From the NCBI GenBank assembly GCA_017436525.1, contig JAFSCX010000026.1:1-49953 (forward strand): a stretch of 49,953 nt of DNA. The letters are read 5' to 3'. Of the stretch, positions 7,903 to 17,462 are shown one piece after another. The notes under the pieces are model-generated. The model did not search any database. It saw only the letters and a list, made by a program, of their open reading frames with translations, and was not told the DNA's origin. The translations under genes were made by a program, and so were the position numbers. The DNA comes from Clostridia bacterium. GTDB lineage: Bacteria > Bacillota > Clostridia > Oscillospirales > QAKW01. Each line of letters starts with the position of its first letter. The first letter of the stretch is position 1.

Positions 7903-9063
7903 ATGAATAAAATCAAGATTGGTATAATCGGTATTGGTAATATGGGTACCACCCATTCTAAAAATTTCCTTGAAGGAAAATGCCCTGATATTGAATTGGT
8001 AGCGGTAGCGGATATTAATCCCGATCGTTTGGCTTGGGCGGAGGAAAATCTTCCCGGAGTGGCGCGGTTTGCGACTGCTGAGGAAATGCTCGATAGCGGT
8101 CTTTTGGATGCATGCGTTGTGGCGGTGCCTCATTACGATCATCCTGCTTTGGCGATGGAATGCATGAAGCGAAATATTCATGTAATGGTTGAAAAACCTG
8201 CCGGTGTATATACCAAGCAAGTGCGAGAAATGAATGAAGCGGCTAAAAAAAGCAATGTGGTATTTGCAATGATGTTTAATCAGCGCACCAATCCTATGTA
8301 TATCAAAATGCGTGAAATGATCCAAAGCGGTGAGCTTGGCGCAATTCGCCGCACCAATTGGCTGATTACAAGTTGGTTTCGCTCTCAATTCTATTATGAC
8401 AGCGGTGCATGGCGCGCAACTTGGGTGGGTGAAGGCGGCGGCGTCTTGTTGAATCAATGCCCCCATAATTTAGATTTATGGCAGTGGATTTGCGGAATGC
8501 CGAATAAAGTGGATGTTAAAATGCATTTTGGCAAATGGCATGATATTGAGGTTGAGGATGATGTAACCGCTTATGTGGAATATCCCAATGGTGCAACCGG
8601 CCTCTTTATTACCGGTACCGGCGATTGCCCGGGTAGTAATCGCTTTGAAATCACTTGCGAAAAAGGGCGTATGATTGCAGATGCTAAAACGAAGACCTTA
8701 ACCATCACCCGTCTTAATGAATCTTTGAATGGATTCTATAAAAATGAAAAAGGTGCTTTTGGTGCGCCTGCAGATACCGATGAGGTCTTAAGTTTTGAGA
8801 CCTCCGGCGAGCAGCATGTGGGTGTATTTAATGCTTTTGCTAATAAAATTTTGGGTAAAGGGGAGTTGATTGCCAATGGTGAAGAAGGAATTAACGGTCT
8901 GACTCTCTCTAATGCGATGCACCTTTCTGCCTTTACCGGCAAAGAAGTGGAGCTACCTCTTGATGAAGAGGCTTATTATGAAGAATTGATGAAGAGGGTA
9001 AAAACCTCCCGTGTAAAGGAAAACGTTGTTTCGGTAGTGGCTGATACGAAGTCTACTTATTAA
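7903..9063 (+). CDS. Gfo/Idh/MocA family oxidoreductase, copy 1
   Basis: 386 residues. An N-terminal Rossmann domain starts with GIIGIGNMGTTH for NAD(P) binding. EKPAG near residue 99 contains the conserved Lys, and GGGVLLNQCPHNLD near 175-188 contains the catalytic-site His/Asp of the family. The start ATG at 7903 follows GGGAGG with a 9-base gap and lies just after the upstream stop. It probably oxidises a sugar, inositol or glycoside hydroxyl. The next gene is a close paralogue with the same motifs in the same order. Confidence 0.9.
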   Translation: MNKIKIGIIGIGNMGTTHSKNFLEGKCPDIELVAVADINPDRLAWAEENLPGVARFATAEEMLDSGLLDACVVAVPHYDHPALAMECMKRNIHVMVEKPAGVYTKQVREMNEAAKKSNVVFAMMFNQRTNPMYIKMREMIQSGELGAIRRTNWLITSWFRSQFYYDSGAWRATWVGEGGGVLLNQCPHNLDLWQWICGMPNKVDVKMHFGKWHDIEVEDDVTAYVEYPNGATGLFITGTGDCPGSNRFEITCEKGRMIADAKTKTLTITRLNESLNGFYKNEKGAFGAPADTDEVLSFETSGEQHVGVFNAFANKILGKGELIANGEEGINGLTLSNAMHLSAFTGKEVELPLDEEAYYEELMKRVKTSRVKENVVSVVADTKSTY

Positions 9064-9072
9064 GGGGAACAT

Positions 9073-10251
9073 ATGGATATGAAAATGCCTATTCGATTTG
9101 GTGTGATCGGTGTGGGCACGATGGGGTATGCCCATGCTGATTATCTTCGAAACAGTAAGGTCGATGGTGCGGTACTGGCCGCATTATGCGATCAAAATCT
9201 CGGCCGTTTAGAGGAATTGAAGAATATTTTTCCCAATGTACCTTGTTTTTTGGATAGCGATGAACTATTAAAATCCGGCCTTTGCGACGCGGTCATTATT
9301 GCTACCCCTCATTATGATCATTCTTTGATCGGAATTCGCGCTTTTGAATGTGGCTTGCATATTTTGAGTGAAAAGCCTATGGCGGTGCAATTAAGCGAGG
9401 CGTATGCATTTGCGAAGGCGGCTGATCAGAGCGGAAAAGCATTTTGCGTGATGTTTAATCAGCGTACAAATCCCGTTTTCGCCAAGGCGAGAGAATTGGT
9501 GCAGAGCGGGTTTTTGGGTGAGTTGAAACGCATCAATTGGATTATTACAAACTGGTATCGCACGCAGCATTATTATGATAGCGGAGATTGGCGCGCCAGC
9601 TGGTCCGGTGAAGGCGGCGGCGTTTTGATGAATCAGGCGCCTCATAATCTCGATCTTTTGCAGTGGATTTGCGGGATGCCGAAGCGCATTATGGCGAAAT
9701 GCGATGTTGGTAAATACCATCAAATTGAAGTGGAAGACGAGGCGTTACTGATCGGTGAATATGAAAACGGCGCTACACTGCTGTTCCATACCTCAACCGG
9801 TGAATTTCCGGGCACCAATCGTTTGGAGATTGCAGGGGATCGAGGCAAGATTGTAATGGAAAAGGGGATTCTGAAATTCTGGCGCCTTCATGAATCAGAA
9901 AGATCGTTCTGCTTTTCTTCTAAGAAATCTTTCGATAAAATCTCTATGGAATATGAAGAGATGCGATTCAATGTAAAAGGGAGTGCGCATGGCAAAATTT
10001 TGCAGAACTTTGTGGATCACATAATCTCAGATGAGCCGCTCATTTCTGATGGGCGAGATGCGATAAATGAAGTGGTCTTATCTAATGCCGCTTACCTATC
10101 TTCATGGGAGGATGAGTGGATCAATCTTCCGGGAGATTCATCTTTATTTGATTCTTATTTGCAACAATTAAAGCAGAGTTCTACCAAAAGGAATTTTGAA
10201 AAAGAATTCAAAAACGAAGGCTATCAAGAACGCTGGCAAGTTCGGTGGTAA
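9073..10251 (+). CDS. Gfo/Idh/MocA family oxidoreductase, copy 2
   Basis: 392 residues, a tandem paralogue of the preceding gene. Shared segments include FNQRTNP, YYDSG.WRA, GEGGGVL.NQ, PHNLDL.QWICGMP and IEVED. The Rossmann motif is GVIGVGTMGYAH and the family Lys is in EKPMA. AAGGGGA precedes the ATG. The C-terminal 100 residues have diverged most, which suggests separate substrates or complementary steps rather than simple gene dosage. It is the last gene of the operon and is followed by a strong hairpin. Confidence 0.9.
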   Translation: MDMKMPIRFGVIGVGTMGYAHADYLRNSKVDGAVLAALCDQNLGRLEELKNIFPNVPCFLDSDELLKSGLCDAVIIATPHYDHSLIGIRAFECGLHILSEKPMAVQLSEAYAFAKAADQSGKAFCVMFNQRTNPVFAKARELVQSGFLGELKRINWIITNWYRTQHYYDSGDWRASWSGEGGGVLMNQAPHNLDLLQWICGMPKRIMAKCDVGKYHQIEVEDEALLIGEYENGATLLFHTSTGEFPGTNRLEIAGDRGKIVMEKGILKFWRLHESERSFCFSSKKSFDKISMEYEEMRFNVKGSAHGKILQNFVDHIISDEPLISDGRDAINEVVLSNAAYLSSWEDEWINLPGDSSLFDSYLQQLKQSSTKRNFEKEFKNEGYQERWQVRW

Positions 10252-10253
10252 AT

Positions 10254-10289
10254 AAAAACAGGCGAAACATAAATGTTTCGCCTGTTTTT
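10254..10289. terminator. Bidirectional terminator between convergent genes
   Basis: Perfect 17-bp arms (AAAAACAGGCGAAACAT and its complement) with a 2-base loop. The arms give a U-tract on either strand. It sits between the oxidoreductase stop at 10251 and the pyrophosphatase stop at 10303, so it can end both transcripts. Confidence 0.92.
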
Positions 10290-10302
10290 ATTTACTTATA
10301 GA

Positions 10303-12399
10303 TTAGAAAATGCTGAAATTAACAACCAAAGCAGCAAATACGATGGAGACCATGGAAAGCAGCTTGATCAGAATGTTGATGGAGGGGCCGGAGGTATCCT
10401 TGAAAGGATCGCCTACAGTATCGCCAACAACGGCAGCTTTGTGCTGATCGGAGCCTTTTCCGCCATGCGCACCGCTCTCGATATATTTCTTAGCGTTATC
10501 CCAAGCACCACCGGAATTAGACATAAAGATGGCCATTAAAAATCCGGATGCAGTGGCACCTGCGAGCATACCGACAACGCCGGCACAACCCAAAATCAAA
10601 CCTACTAAGACAGGGACAAGGATTGCTACAATGGTGGGAAGGATCATCTCATGCAGGCTGGATCTGGTGCAAAGGTCTACGCATGAAGCATAATCGGGAT
10701 CCGCTTCACCGCTCATGAGACCTTTAATTTCCTTAAACTGACGGCGAACTTCTACCACAACAGATTGAGCAGCCTTGCCTACAGACTCCATGGTAAGAGC
10801 GGCAAATACAAAGGGGAGGCAAGCACCGATGAAGAGGCCGATCAAAACAGTCGGGTTCATCAAGCTAAGGTTCGAGAGCTTCGCAGCTCCGCCTTCAATA
10901 GAGTTAACCTTATCAATATAAGACGCCATCAAAGCAAGAGCGGTAAGAGCGGCAGAGCCGATTGCAAAGCCTTTGCCGGTTGCAGCGGTAGTATTGCCCA
11001 AAGAATCCAGAGCATCGGTGCGCTGACGAACTTCGGGATCAAGGCCTGCCATCTCGGCAATGCCGCCTGCATTATCAGCGACAGGGCCATAAGCATCGGT
11101 TGCAAGAGTAATGCCCAAAGTGGAAAGCATACCGACTGCTGCCAGCGCAATGCCATAGAGGCCGAGGCCGGTTTCGGCAGCGCCGCCGGATACAAAGTAT
11201 GCAACCAGAATACATACAGCAATGATCAAAATGGGAAGTGCGGTGGAAAGCATACCCAAGGACAAACCGCCGATGATAATGGTGGCAGAACCGGTCTCGG
11301 AATTGGAGGCAAGCTTGCGGGTAGGCTTATAAGAATCAGAGGTGAAGAGCTCGGTGGATTGGCCGATTAAAACGCCGCCGATCAAGCCGGAAATAACGGC
11401 GATATATAGGCCGATGTTTTCTTTGCCAAGCAAGAACCATACAAGGGGGAAAGCTACGATTGCAATGAGAATGGCGCTGAAATTGGTGCCGCGGCTCAAA
11501 GCGCGGAGCAAATTCTTTTGAGATGCGCCTTCTTTAGTGCGTACCAAGAAGGTACCGAAGATGGAGCAGAGGATGCCAACTGCAGCCATCAGCATGGGGA
11601 GGAGCATGGCTTTGATATCCCCGCCAAATGCAGCAATACCCAAAGCGGATGCAGAGATTACAGAGCCAACATAGGATTCATAAAGATCGGCGCCCATGCC
11701 GGCAACATCACCAACGTTATCGCCCACGTTATCGGCGATAACAGCGGGGTTGCGGGGGTCGTCTTCGGGAATTCCGGCCTCAACTTTACCGACAAGGTCA
11801 GCACCTACATCGGCGGCCTTGGTAAAGATACCGCCGCCAACGCGAGCGAAGAGCGCCATGGAAGAAGCACCCATACCAAATGTCAGCATAGCAGAAGAGA
11901 TAGCGGCTGCATCAAGCTTAAAGATGAATTTCAAGATCATGAACCATGCAGAAATATCCAGAAGTCCAAGGCCAACAACGGTAAAGCCCATGACAGAACC
12001 TGCAGAGAATGCAACACGCAGACCTTGATTTAATCCGGTGCGGCAAGCGTTGGCGGTTCTTGCATTAGAGAGGGTGGCAATCTTCATGCCGACAAAGCCG
12101 GAAAGGCCGGAGAAGAAGCCACCGGTTAAGAATGCGAAGGGTACAAACCAAGTGAGCAGACCAAATGCTGCCATGACGCAAAGAACGACGAACATACAAG
12201 CGAAGAAGACCAATACAATACTGTATTGACGCTTGAGATAGGCGTTGGCGCCTTTGCGGATGGAAGCAGAGATCTTTTTCATCAGATCGGTGCCTTCGGA
12301 GAATTTTAACACTTTATTTGCCATCAAAAGGGCAAACAATAATGCTACTACTGCACTGATAAATGTAACAATAACCAAGAGGTTTTCTGTAACGAACAT
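10303..12399 (-). CDS. hppA: Membrane-bound ion-translocating pyrophosphatase, K+-dependent type
   Basis: 698 residues with about 16 membrane helices, normal for the family. The pyrophosphate-binding segment [11 protein letters not shown] is at 197-207 and DNVGDNVGD follows at 223-231. A second acidic cluster ([15 protein letters not shown]) lies near the C-terminus at 659-673. [10 protein letters not shown] at 468-477 has Ala where K+-independent enzymes have Lys, so the K+-dependent class is expected; this class includes both H+ and Na+ pumps and the ion is not settled here. It couples PPi hydrolysis to ion export across the cytoplasmic membrane. GAAAGGAAG precedes the ATG. It is divergent from the nicotinate phosphoribosyltransferase gene, whose reaction releases PPi. 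Confidence 0.96.
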   Translation of the reverse strand: MFVTENLLVIVTFISAVVALLFALLMANKVLKFSEGTDLMKKISASIRKGANAYLKRQYSIVLVFFACMFVVLCVMAAFGLLTWFVPFAFLTGGFFSGLSGFVGMKIATLSNARTANACRTGLNQGLRVAFSAGSVMGFTVVGLGLLDISAWFMILKFIFKLDAAAISSAMLTFGMGASSMALFARVGGGIFTKAADVGADLVGKVEAGIPEDDPRNPAVIADNVGDNVGDVAGMGADLYESYVGSVISASALGIAAFGGDIKAMLLPMLMAAVGILCSIFGTFLVRTKEGASQKNLLRALSRGTNFSAILIAIVAFPLVWFLLGKENIGLYIAVISGLIGGVLIGQSTELFTSDSYKPTRKLASNSETGSATIIIGGLSLGMLSTALPILIIAVCILVAYFVSGGAAETGLGLYGIALAAVGMLSTLGITLATDAYGPVADNAGGIAEMAGLDPEVRQRTDALDSLGNTTAATGKGFAIGSAALTALALMASYIDKVNSIEGGAAKLSNLSLMNPTVLIGLFIGACLPFVFAALTMESVGKAAQSVVVEVRRQFKEIKGLMSGEADPDYASCVDLCTRSSLHEMILPTIVAILVPVLVGLILGCAGVVGMLAGATASGFLMAIFMSNSGGAWDNAKKYIESGAHGGKGSDQHKAAVVGDTVGDPFKDTSGPSINILIKLLSMVSIVFAALVVNFSIF

Positions 12400-12434
12400 C
12401 AGTAAATACTTCCTTTCATAATAAAATATTTTTA

Positions 12435-12569
12435 ATTATACTATAAAATATTAGGAAATCAAGAAAAAAATAAAGAATTATTATGTAAATAACGAATAAT
12501 AGTTATATCAAAATTGATATAACGCTAAAAGCAGAAAAATGTTGAAAAAATCTCATGAAGTGATATAAT
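12435..12569. promoter_or_regulatory. Divergent hppA/pncB promoters flanking a 22-bp palindrome
   Basis: Leftward, TTGATT (12457-12462 on the complement) and TATAAT (12435-12440) with a 16-bp spacer serve hppA. Rightward, TTGAAA (12542-12547) and TATAAT (12564-12569) with a 16-bp spacer serve pncB. Between them lies a perfect palindrome with arms GTTATATCAA (12502-12511) and TTGATATAAC (12514-12523) and a 2-base centre. It is a likely operator for one or both genes; the protein that binds it is unknown. Confidence 0.7.
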
Positions 12570-12611
12570 ATTAAAAAATGAAGGTTTTGAAAAGTTTTGT
12601 TGGAGGGTGTT

Positions 12612-14051
12612 ATGAATCAAGAGTTTGAATTAAGCCTTTTGAATGATTTTTATGAATTCACAATGAGCAATGGCTTTTATAATGAGAATAAAGGGGAGCG
12701 CATTGTCTATTTTGATGTGTTTTTCAGAAGGGTTCCCGATAAGGGAGGTTATGCCATTTGCTGTGGCTTGGATCAGATTATCGACTATATCTCTAATTTA
12801 TCTTATTCGGAAGAAAATGTGGAGTTTTTGCGCCAAAAGAAACTTTTCTCCGATGGATTCTTAGATTATTTACGTAATTTTAAGTTCTCTTGTGATGTAT
12901 ATGCAGTGCCGGAAGGGACGCCGGTATTTCCGGGTGAGCCGATTCTCACCGTAAGAGGTCCTGCGATTCAGGCGCAACTTTTAGAGACAATGATTCTGCT
13001 TACCTTGAATCATCAAAGCCTGATTGCAACAAAAGCATCACGCATTGTGCGTGCGGCAGATGGCAGAGGAGTGAGCGAATTTGGTGCCAGACGTGCCCAT
13101 GGAACGGCTGCTTCCGTAATGGGCGCAAGAGCTGCCTATATTGCCGGATGCACCGGTACTTCTAATGTGTTGTGCGATAAACTTTATGGCGTTCCTTGCA
13201 ACGGGACGATGGCTCATAGCTGGGTGCAAAGTTTTGATTCTGAATATGAGGCATTTGAGGCCTATGCTCGAAATTATCCTCAATCATGTGTTTTGCTGAT
13301 TGATACCTTTAATGTGTTGAAATCCGGCTTGCCCAATGCAATTAAATGCTTTGACAATGTATTGAAACCACAAGGCTGCAGGCCGGTTGCGGTGCGAATT
13401 GATTCCGGCGATATTACTTATTTATCAAAGAAAATTCGCGCGGTTTTAGATGCGGCAGGCTATCCTGATTGCAAAATCATGGTATCAAATTCTCTGGATG
13501 AATATATTATCCGAGATTGCATTAATCAAGGGGCTAAAATTGATCTTTTTGGTGTTGGTGAGCGCTTGATTACCTCTCGCAGTGAATCGGTATTCGGCGG
13601 AGTCTATAAGCTGGTGGCGGTTGAAGATGAAGAGGGGAATATTATTCCTAAAATCAAAATTTCGGAAAATATAGAAAAGATTACAACCCCATGCTTCAAG
13701 CAGCTCTATCGCTTCTTTTCCAAGGAAACCGGTATGGCAATTGCCGATTTGATTACACTCCATGAAGAGGTGATCGATGAGAGCAAACCCTATACATTGT
13801 TTGATCCTGTCCATACTTGGAAGGAAAAGGTTGTCAATGATTATGTGGCTACTCCTTTACTCAAACCGATCTTTCTCGGTGGAAAACTTGTCTATGAAAA
13901 ACCGCAGACGATTGAAATCCGCTCTTACTGCTTGGAGCAATTAAGCCTATTGTGGGATGAGGTAAAGAGATTTGAGAATCCCCATGAATATTACGTGGAT
14001 TATTCTCAAAAACTATGGGATATTAAGCATCAATTGCTAAAAAAACATTAA
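12612..14051 (+). CDS. pncB: Nicotinate phosphoribosyltransferase
   Basis: 479 residues, within the Gram-positive PncB size range. Typical segments are LLNDFYEFTMSNGF at the N-terminus, EFGARRAHG near residue 156, a PRPP-site VRIDSGD near 259, KIMVSNSLDEYII and LFGVGERLITS. It makes nicotinate mononucleotide from nicotinate and PRPP with ATP hydrolysis in the Preiss-Handler NAD pathway. The ATG at 12612 has GGAGGG 4-5 bases before it; the in-frame TTG five codons upstream overlaps that site. It is monocistronic, with its own promoter and a downstream hairpin. Confidence 0.95.
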   Translation: MNQEFELSLLNDFYEFTMSNGFYNENKGERIVYFDVFFRRVPDKGGYAICCGLDQIIDYISNLSYSEENVEFLRQKKLFSDGFLDYLRNFKFSCDVYAVPEGTPVFPGEPILTVRGPAIQAQLLETMILLTLNHQSLIATKASRIVRAADGRGVSEFGARRAHGTAASVMGARAAYIAGCTGTSNVLCDKLYGVPCNGTMAHSWVQSFDSEYEAFEAYARNYPQSCVLLIDTFNVLKSGLPNAIKCFDNVLKPQGCRPVAVRIDSGDITYLSKKIRAVLDAAGYPDCKIMVSNSLDEYIIRDCINQGAKIDLFGVGERLITSRSESVFGGVYKLVAVEDEEGNIIPKIKISENIEKITTPCFKQLYRFFSKETGMAIADLITLHEEVIDESKPYTLFDPVHTWKEKVVNDYVATPLLKPIFLGGKLVYEKPQTIEIRSYCLEQLSLLWDEVKRFENPHEYYVDYSQKLWDIKHQLLKKH

Positions 14052-14066
14052 ATTTTATTTTTGTAA

Positions 14067-14122
14067 AAAATAACCAAAACGGATGGTGATAAAATTTTCA
14101 CACCATCCGTTTTGGTTATTTT
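14067..14122 (+). terminator. Long hairpin terminator after pncB
   Basis: Arms of 22 bp (AAAATAACCAAAACGGATGG.. at 14067-14088, complement at 14101-14122) with a 12-base AT-rich loop. The 3' arm ends in TTATTTT. It starts 15 bases after the pncB stop. Confidence 0.8.
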
Positions 14123-14363
14123 GCACAATGAATTATGTAAACAAAATGCGTTCGGGTGGCCTTTGAGCTAAAAAATCAAATTTTTATTGGTCAAAATGTA
14201 AAATTATTATTGAAATTGTATATATATTGTGCTATAATCTTCGTGATAATATTGAATAGGTGAGTTATAACGTTTTTGTACATGTTGCTCAAAGCAGTGT
14301 GTCGAAAGATGTCAAAGTGGCTGATTTGTTCAATATGTGATCATTCTAAGTTGGAGGTAGATT
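14123..14363 (+). other. Leader and intergenic stretch before the sugar-transport operon
   Basis: No gene is visible in this 240-base stretch. It holds TTGCACAA at 14121-14128 and ATGTAAACA at 14135-14143 upstream of the promoter, and after the promoter a roughly 118-base untranslated leader. I found no convincing riboswitch fold in the leader. Confidence 0.6.
14210..14238 (+). promoter_or_regulatory. Promoter of the eight-gene sugar-transport operon
   Basis: TTGAAA at 14210-14215 and TATAAT at 14233-14238 are separated by exactly 17 bp. This is a near-consensus vegetative promoter about 125 bases upstream of the first start codon. Confidence 0.85.
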
Positions 14364-17300
14364 ATGAAAGACACAAGTTATGGCGCTGTTTTGAAGTCTT
14401 TGCTTGCGATCATCTTAATCATGGTCATGGCCCTTTCCATGGCCACCTTTGTCTTTGCAGACGAAGAGTTGGAAGATGCTGAGCAAGCAACCACCGAAGA
14501 AGGCGACGCAGAGGATGGAGCGACCGACGAAGAGATTGCTCAGCCTATCGTAACCGGTCCTGCCGAGACTGTTACTCCTGAGGGCTTGGAGGACAATCAG
14601 AGTTCTGTATCTGTGGTTGGATTCCATCGCGATGGGCGGTATGTTGACTACTATAACGAGCATCTGGATGCCGATAAAAAGCTTCCTGAAGTCCTCGTGG
14701 CAGGGAATGCTGTAACATCCGGCTCTGCTAAATACGCTTTGGCGGAGAATTATGAAGGCAAAAGCAATGTTCTTCTGATGGAGAAAGAGGGAACTCTTGT
14801 CTATACAGTCGATGTTGCTGAAACCGGAATGTATGCTTTGGAGCTGAGCTATTTCCCGCTCTTGGGCGATGGCAACGGAAAAGATTATGAGTTGCAAATT
14901 CTTATTGATGGCAAGCTTCCCCATAAGGATGCCGCTCGTTTCTCCATGAAGAGAAACTGGACCGATGAGGATGAGGAGAATCCTTTTGATTCCATCGGCA
15001 ACGAGCTTTTCTCCAAGCAGGTTGAGGATGCAAAGTGGCTGATTAAGGATGTGCGCGATCCTGATGGTGTATTTGACGATTCTGTCAAATTCTATCTGAC
15101 CAAGGGCACTCATACAATCACTTTGGATTATATCAGCGGCATTATGGCGATAGCTTCCCTTCGTCTTCACAATGAGGGAGAGGGAATTTCATATAATGAT
15201 TACATAGCCATGTATGATATGGCGGGCGCTACCGATGCCACCGAGGAATTTATCTTGGAGGCAGAAAATTATGTGGACAAGAGTGAATCACTCCTTCAGC
15301 CTGCATACGACCGTAGTGATCCTAAGGTTACTCCTTATAGCATTAGTAAAACCAGATTGAATGTATTTGGCGGCGAAAGCTGGAGCACCAATACCCAAAC
15401 CGTAAACTGGGAAATCAATGTTCCTGCTGATGGATATTATACCATTGGATTCCGCTATCGTCAGTCTTATGTAGAGGATTCTACCTCCTACAGAAGAATT
15501 TATATCGATGGGAAAGTTCCTTTCTATGAGGCAAATGCCATCGGGTTCCCCTTCGGCATCGGTTATAACTATAAGGTTATCGGCGGTGTTGATGAAAATG
15601 GGGAAGAATATGAATATAAATTCTATCTGACAAAAGGTACCCATGAATTCTCCATGGAGGTTGTAATCGGCGATATGGCTGAAATCAGCCGTAAGGTTGA
15701 GGATATCGTATATCAGCTCAACTATGTATATCGTAAGATTATCATCGTAACCGGAACCGAGCCCGATATCTATCGCGACTATGAGTTGGATAAGAAGATT
15801 GTTGATCTTGATGAAATGCTCAATTCTATCTATGAAGATATGAAGAGTGTTGAGCAAGATGTAATCGATATTAATGGCTCTCTTGGCTCTGCTACAATTC
15901 TTACCACCATGCTCAAGCAGCTGGAGGATTTCATTGAAGAGCCATATGCAATTCCCGAACGTCTTTCTACCTTTAAAGATAATATTAGTACTCTCGGCGC
16001 ATGGATGCTGGATCTGCGCAATATGCCCGTGCAGTTTGATAAGGTTGTCTTTTCCGGTTCCGGAATGGAGCCTTCTCGGCAGACTGCAAACTTCTTTGAG
16101 AATCTGGCTCATGAAGTGCGTGCGTTCTGGTCTTCCTTCGTAGATGACTATACTTCTGTCGGTGCTGAGAGCTCTACCGGCCGTTCTCTTACGGTATGGG
16201 TAGGTACCGGCCGTGACCAAGCAATGGTATTGAAGACCCTTTGCGACAACTATTTCACTCCTCAAACGGATATTTCCGTTAATGTATCTTTGGTTCCCCT
16301 TGGGATTCTTTCCAAGGCCATCGTTGCAAGCCGCGGCCCCGATATTGCTTTGCATGTAGGCCGTTCTGAGCCTATGAATCTTGGTGTCCGTAATGCGGTA
16401 TACGATTTGAGCCAATTTGAAGATTATGAGGAAATTGTAAGTTCCCGTTTCAGTAAGTATGCAATGGTTCCTTATACCTTGAGCACTACCAACGATAAGG
16501 GAGAGCAAATCAAAGAGGTTTATGCTCTTCCTGAAACTCAAAACTTCAGTATGATGTTCTATCGTACCGATATTTTTGCAGAGCTTGGTATTTCTCCTCC
16601 GAATACATGGGATGAATTCGATAATATTCTGCCCTATATCCAGGCAAATAATATGACAGTTGGCTTGGATTCCCATCTTGCACAAACTGCTCCCACCACC
16701 GGCGGTACTTTCTATACCTTCATTCTGCAAAATGGTAACACACCTTATACCGAAGACGGTACTGTTACCAACTTTACGCAGCAGTATTCCATTGATGCAT
16801 TCCAAAAATGGACTCGTTATTATCTGCAATATGATCTGCCTACCGACTATAACTGGTACACCCGTTTCAGAAACGGTGAAATGCCCTTGGTATTGCAGGC
16901 TTATTCCAATATTACTTATCTTCAGGAATCTGCTCCTGAGCTGAATGGTCTTTGGGAAGCTCTGCCGATCCCGGGCACTTTGGATGAGGAGACCGGTATC
17001 ATCAATCGTACCGAAGAATCCACCGGCATGTCCGCTTGCATGATTGTATCCAAGACAATTAATGCTGCAAAAGATCCCAAGCAGCAGCTTGAAGATGCAT
17101 GGACCTTTATGAAATGGTGGACCTCTGATGAGACCTCTGCAGACTATGGTAACCGTGTTGAGATGGCGATTGGTTCTGTAGCAAGATATACGACTTCCAA
17201 TATCAATGGCTTCAATAAGATTAAATGGTCTGCTGCTGAGGCTGCAGCAATCAAAGAACAGCGCGAGTGGGTACGCGAGACTCCTGAACTTGTAGGCGGT

Positions 17301-17462
17301 TACTATGTTGGCCGTAACTTGATCAATGCTTTCCGTAATGTTACCAACAACAGCGCAAATCCCCGCGAAAAACTATTCTATTATAATGAACAGATTAACG
17401 AGGAAATCTGGCGTAAGCGCAGTGAGTATAATCTGTCTGTACCGGAGGAGGCGAACAAATAA
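14364..17462 (+). CDS. Secreted solute-binding protein with two N-terminal carbohydrate-binding-like modules
   Basis: 1032 residues, more than twice a usual sugar-binding protein. A signal peptide (about 1-32, ending TFVFA before DEEL) has no lipobox Cys. An acidic linker covers 33-75. Two beta-rich modules follow at about 80-270 and 295-440. They look duplicated, since each ends with a matching segment (KFYLTKGTHTITLDY at 242-256, KFYLTKGTHEFSMEV at 419-433), and the second begins EAENYVD, as in CBM6/35-like modules. A helical, coiled-coil-like stretch lies at 465-560. A type 1 extracellular solute-binding domain covers about 605-1020 (LTVWVGTGRDQ, LPETQNFSMMFYRTDIF, NTWDEF, GEMPLVLQ). It should capture an oligosaccharide for the adjacent permeases. 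The ATG follows TTGGAGG. Confidence 0.88.
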   Translation: MKDTSYGAVLKSLLAIILIMVMALSMATFVFADEELEDAEQATTEEGDAEDGATDEEIAQPIVTGPAETVTPEGLEDNQSSVSVVGFHRDGRYVDYYNEHLDADKKLPEVLVAGNAVTSGSAKYALAENYEGKSNVLLMEKEGTLVYTVDVAETGMYALELSYFPLLGDGNGKDYELQILIDGKLPHKDAARFSMKRNWTDEDEENPFDSIGNELFSKQVEDAKWLIKDVRDPDGVFDDSVKFYLTKGTHTITLDYISGIMAIASLRLHNEGEGISYNDYIAMYDMAGATDATEEFILEAENYVDKSESLLQPAYDRSDPKVTPYSISKTRLNVFGGESWSTNTQTVNWEINVPADGYYTIGFRYRQSYVEDSTSYRRIYIDGKVPFYEANAIGFPFGIGYNYKVIGGVDENGEEYEYKFYLTKGTHEFSMEVVIGDMAEISRKVEDIVYQLNYVYRKIIIVTGTEPDIYRDYELDKKIVDLDEMLNSIYEDMKSVEQDVIDINGSLGSATILTTMLKQLEDFIEEPYAIPERLSTFKDNISTLGAWMLDLRNMPVQFDKVVFSGSGMEPSRQTANFFENLAHEVRAFWSSFVDDYTSVGAESSTGRSLTVWVGTGRDQAMVLKTLCDNYFTPQTDISVNVSLVPLGILSKAIVASRGPDIALHVGRSEPMNLGVRNAVYDLSQFEDYEEIVSSRFSKYAMVPYTLSTTNDKGEQIKEVYALPETQNFSMMFYRTDIFAELGISPPNTWDEFDNILPYIQANNMTVGLDSHLAQTAPTTGGTFYTFILQNGNTPYTEDGTVTNFTQQYSIDAFQKWTRYYLQYDLPTDYNWYTRFRNGEMPLVLQAYSNITYLQESAPELNGLWEALPIPGTLDEETGIINRTEESTGMSACMIVSKTINAAKDPKQQLEDAWTFMKWWTSDETSADYGNRVEMAIGSVARYTTSNINGFNKIKWSAAEAAAIKEQREWVRETPELVGGYYVGRNLINAFRNVTNNSANPREKLFYYNEQINEEIWRKRSEYNLSVPEEANK

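Noticed and set aside
10765..12033. Plus-strand frames of 110-201 residues within hppA
   Set aside because: They are Ser/Ala-rich shadows of the pyrophosphatase coding strand without start signals.
14239..14363. Possible riboswitch in the leader of the sugar-transport operon
   Set aside because: No conserved riboswitch core and no terminator or sequestering stem could be drawn; it is better called an unstructured leader.
15288..16829. 513-residue minus-strand open frame inside the binding-protein gene
   Set aside because: It is antisense to a gene with a clear signal peptide, domain motifs and promoter. It has no ribosome-binding site, no motifs and a composition typical of a shadow frame.
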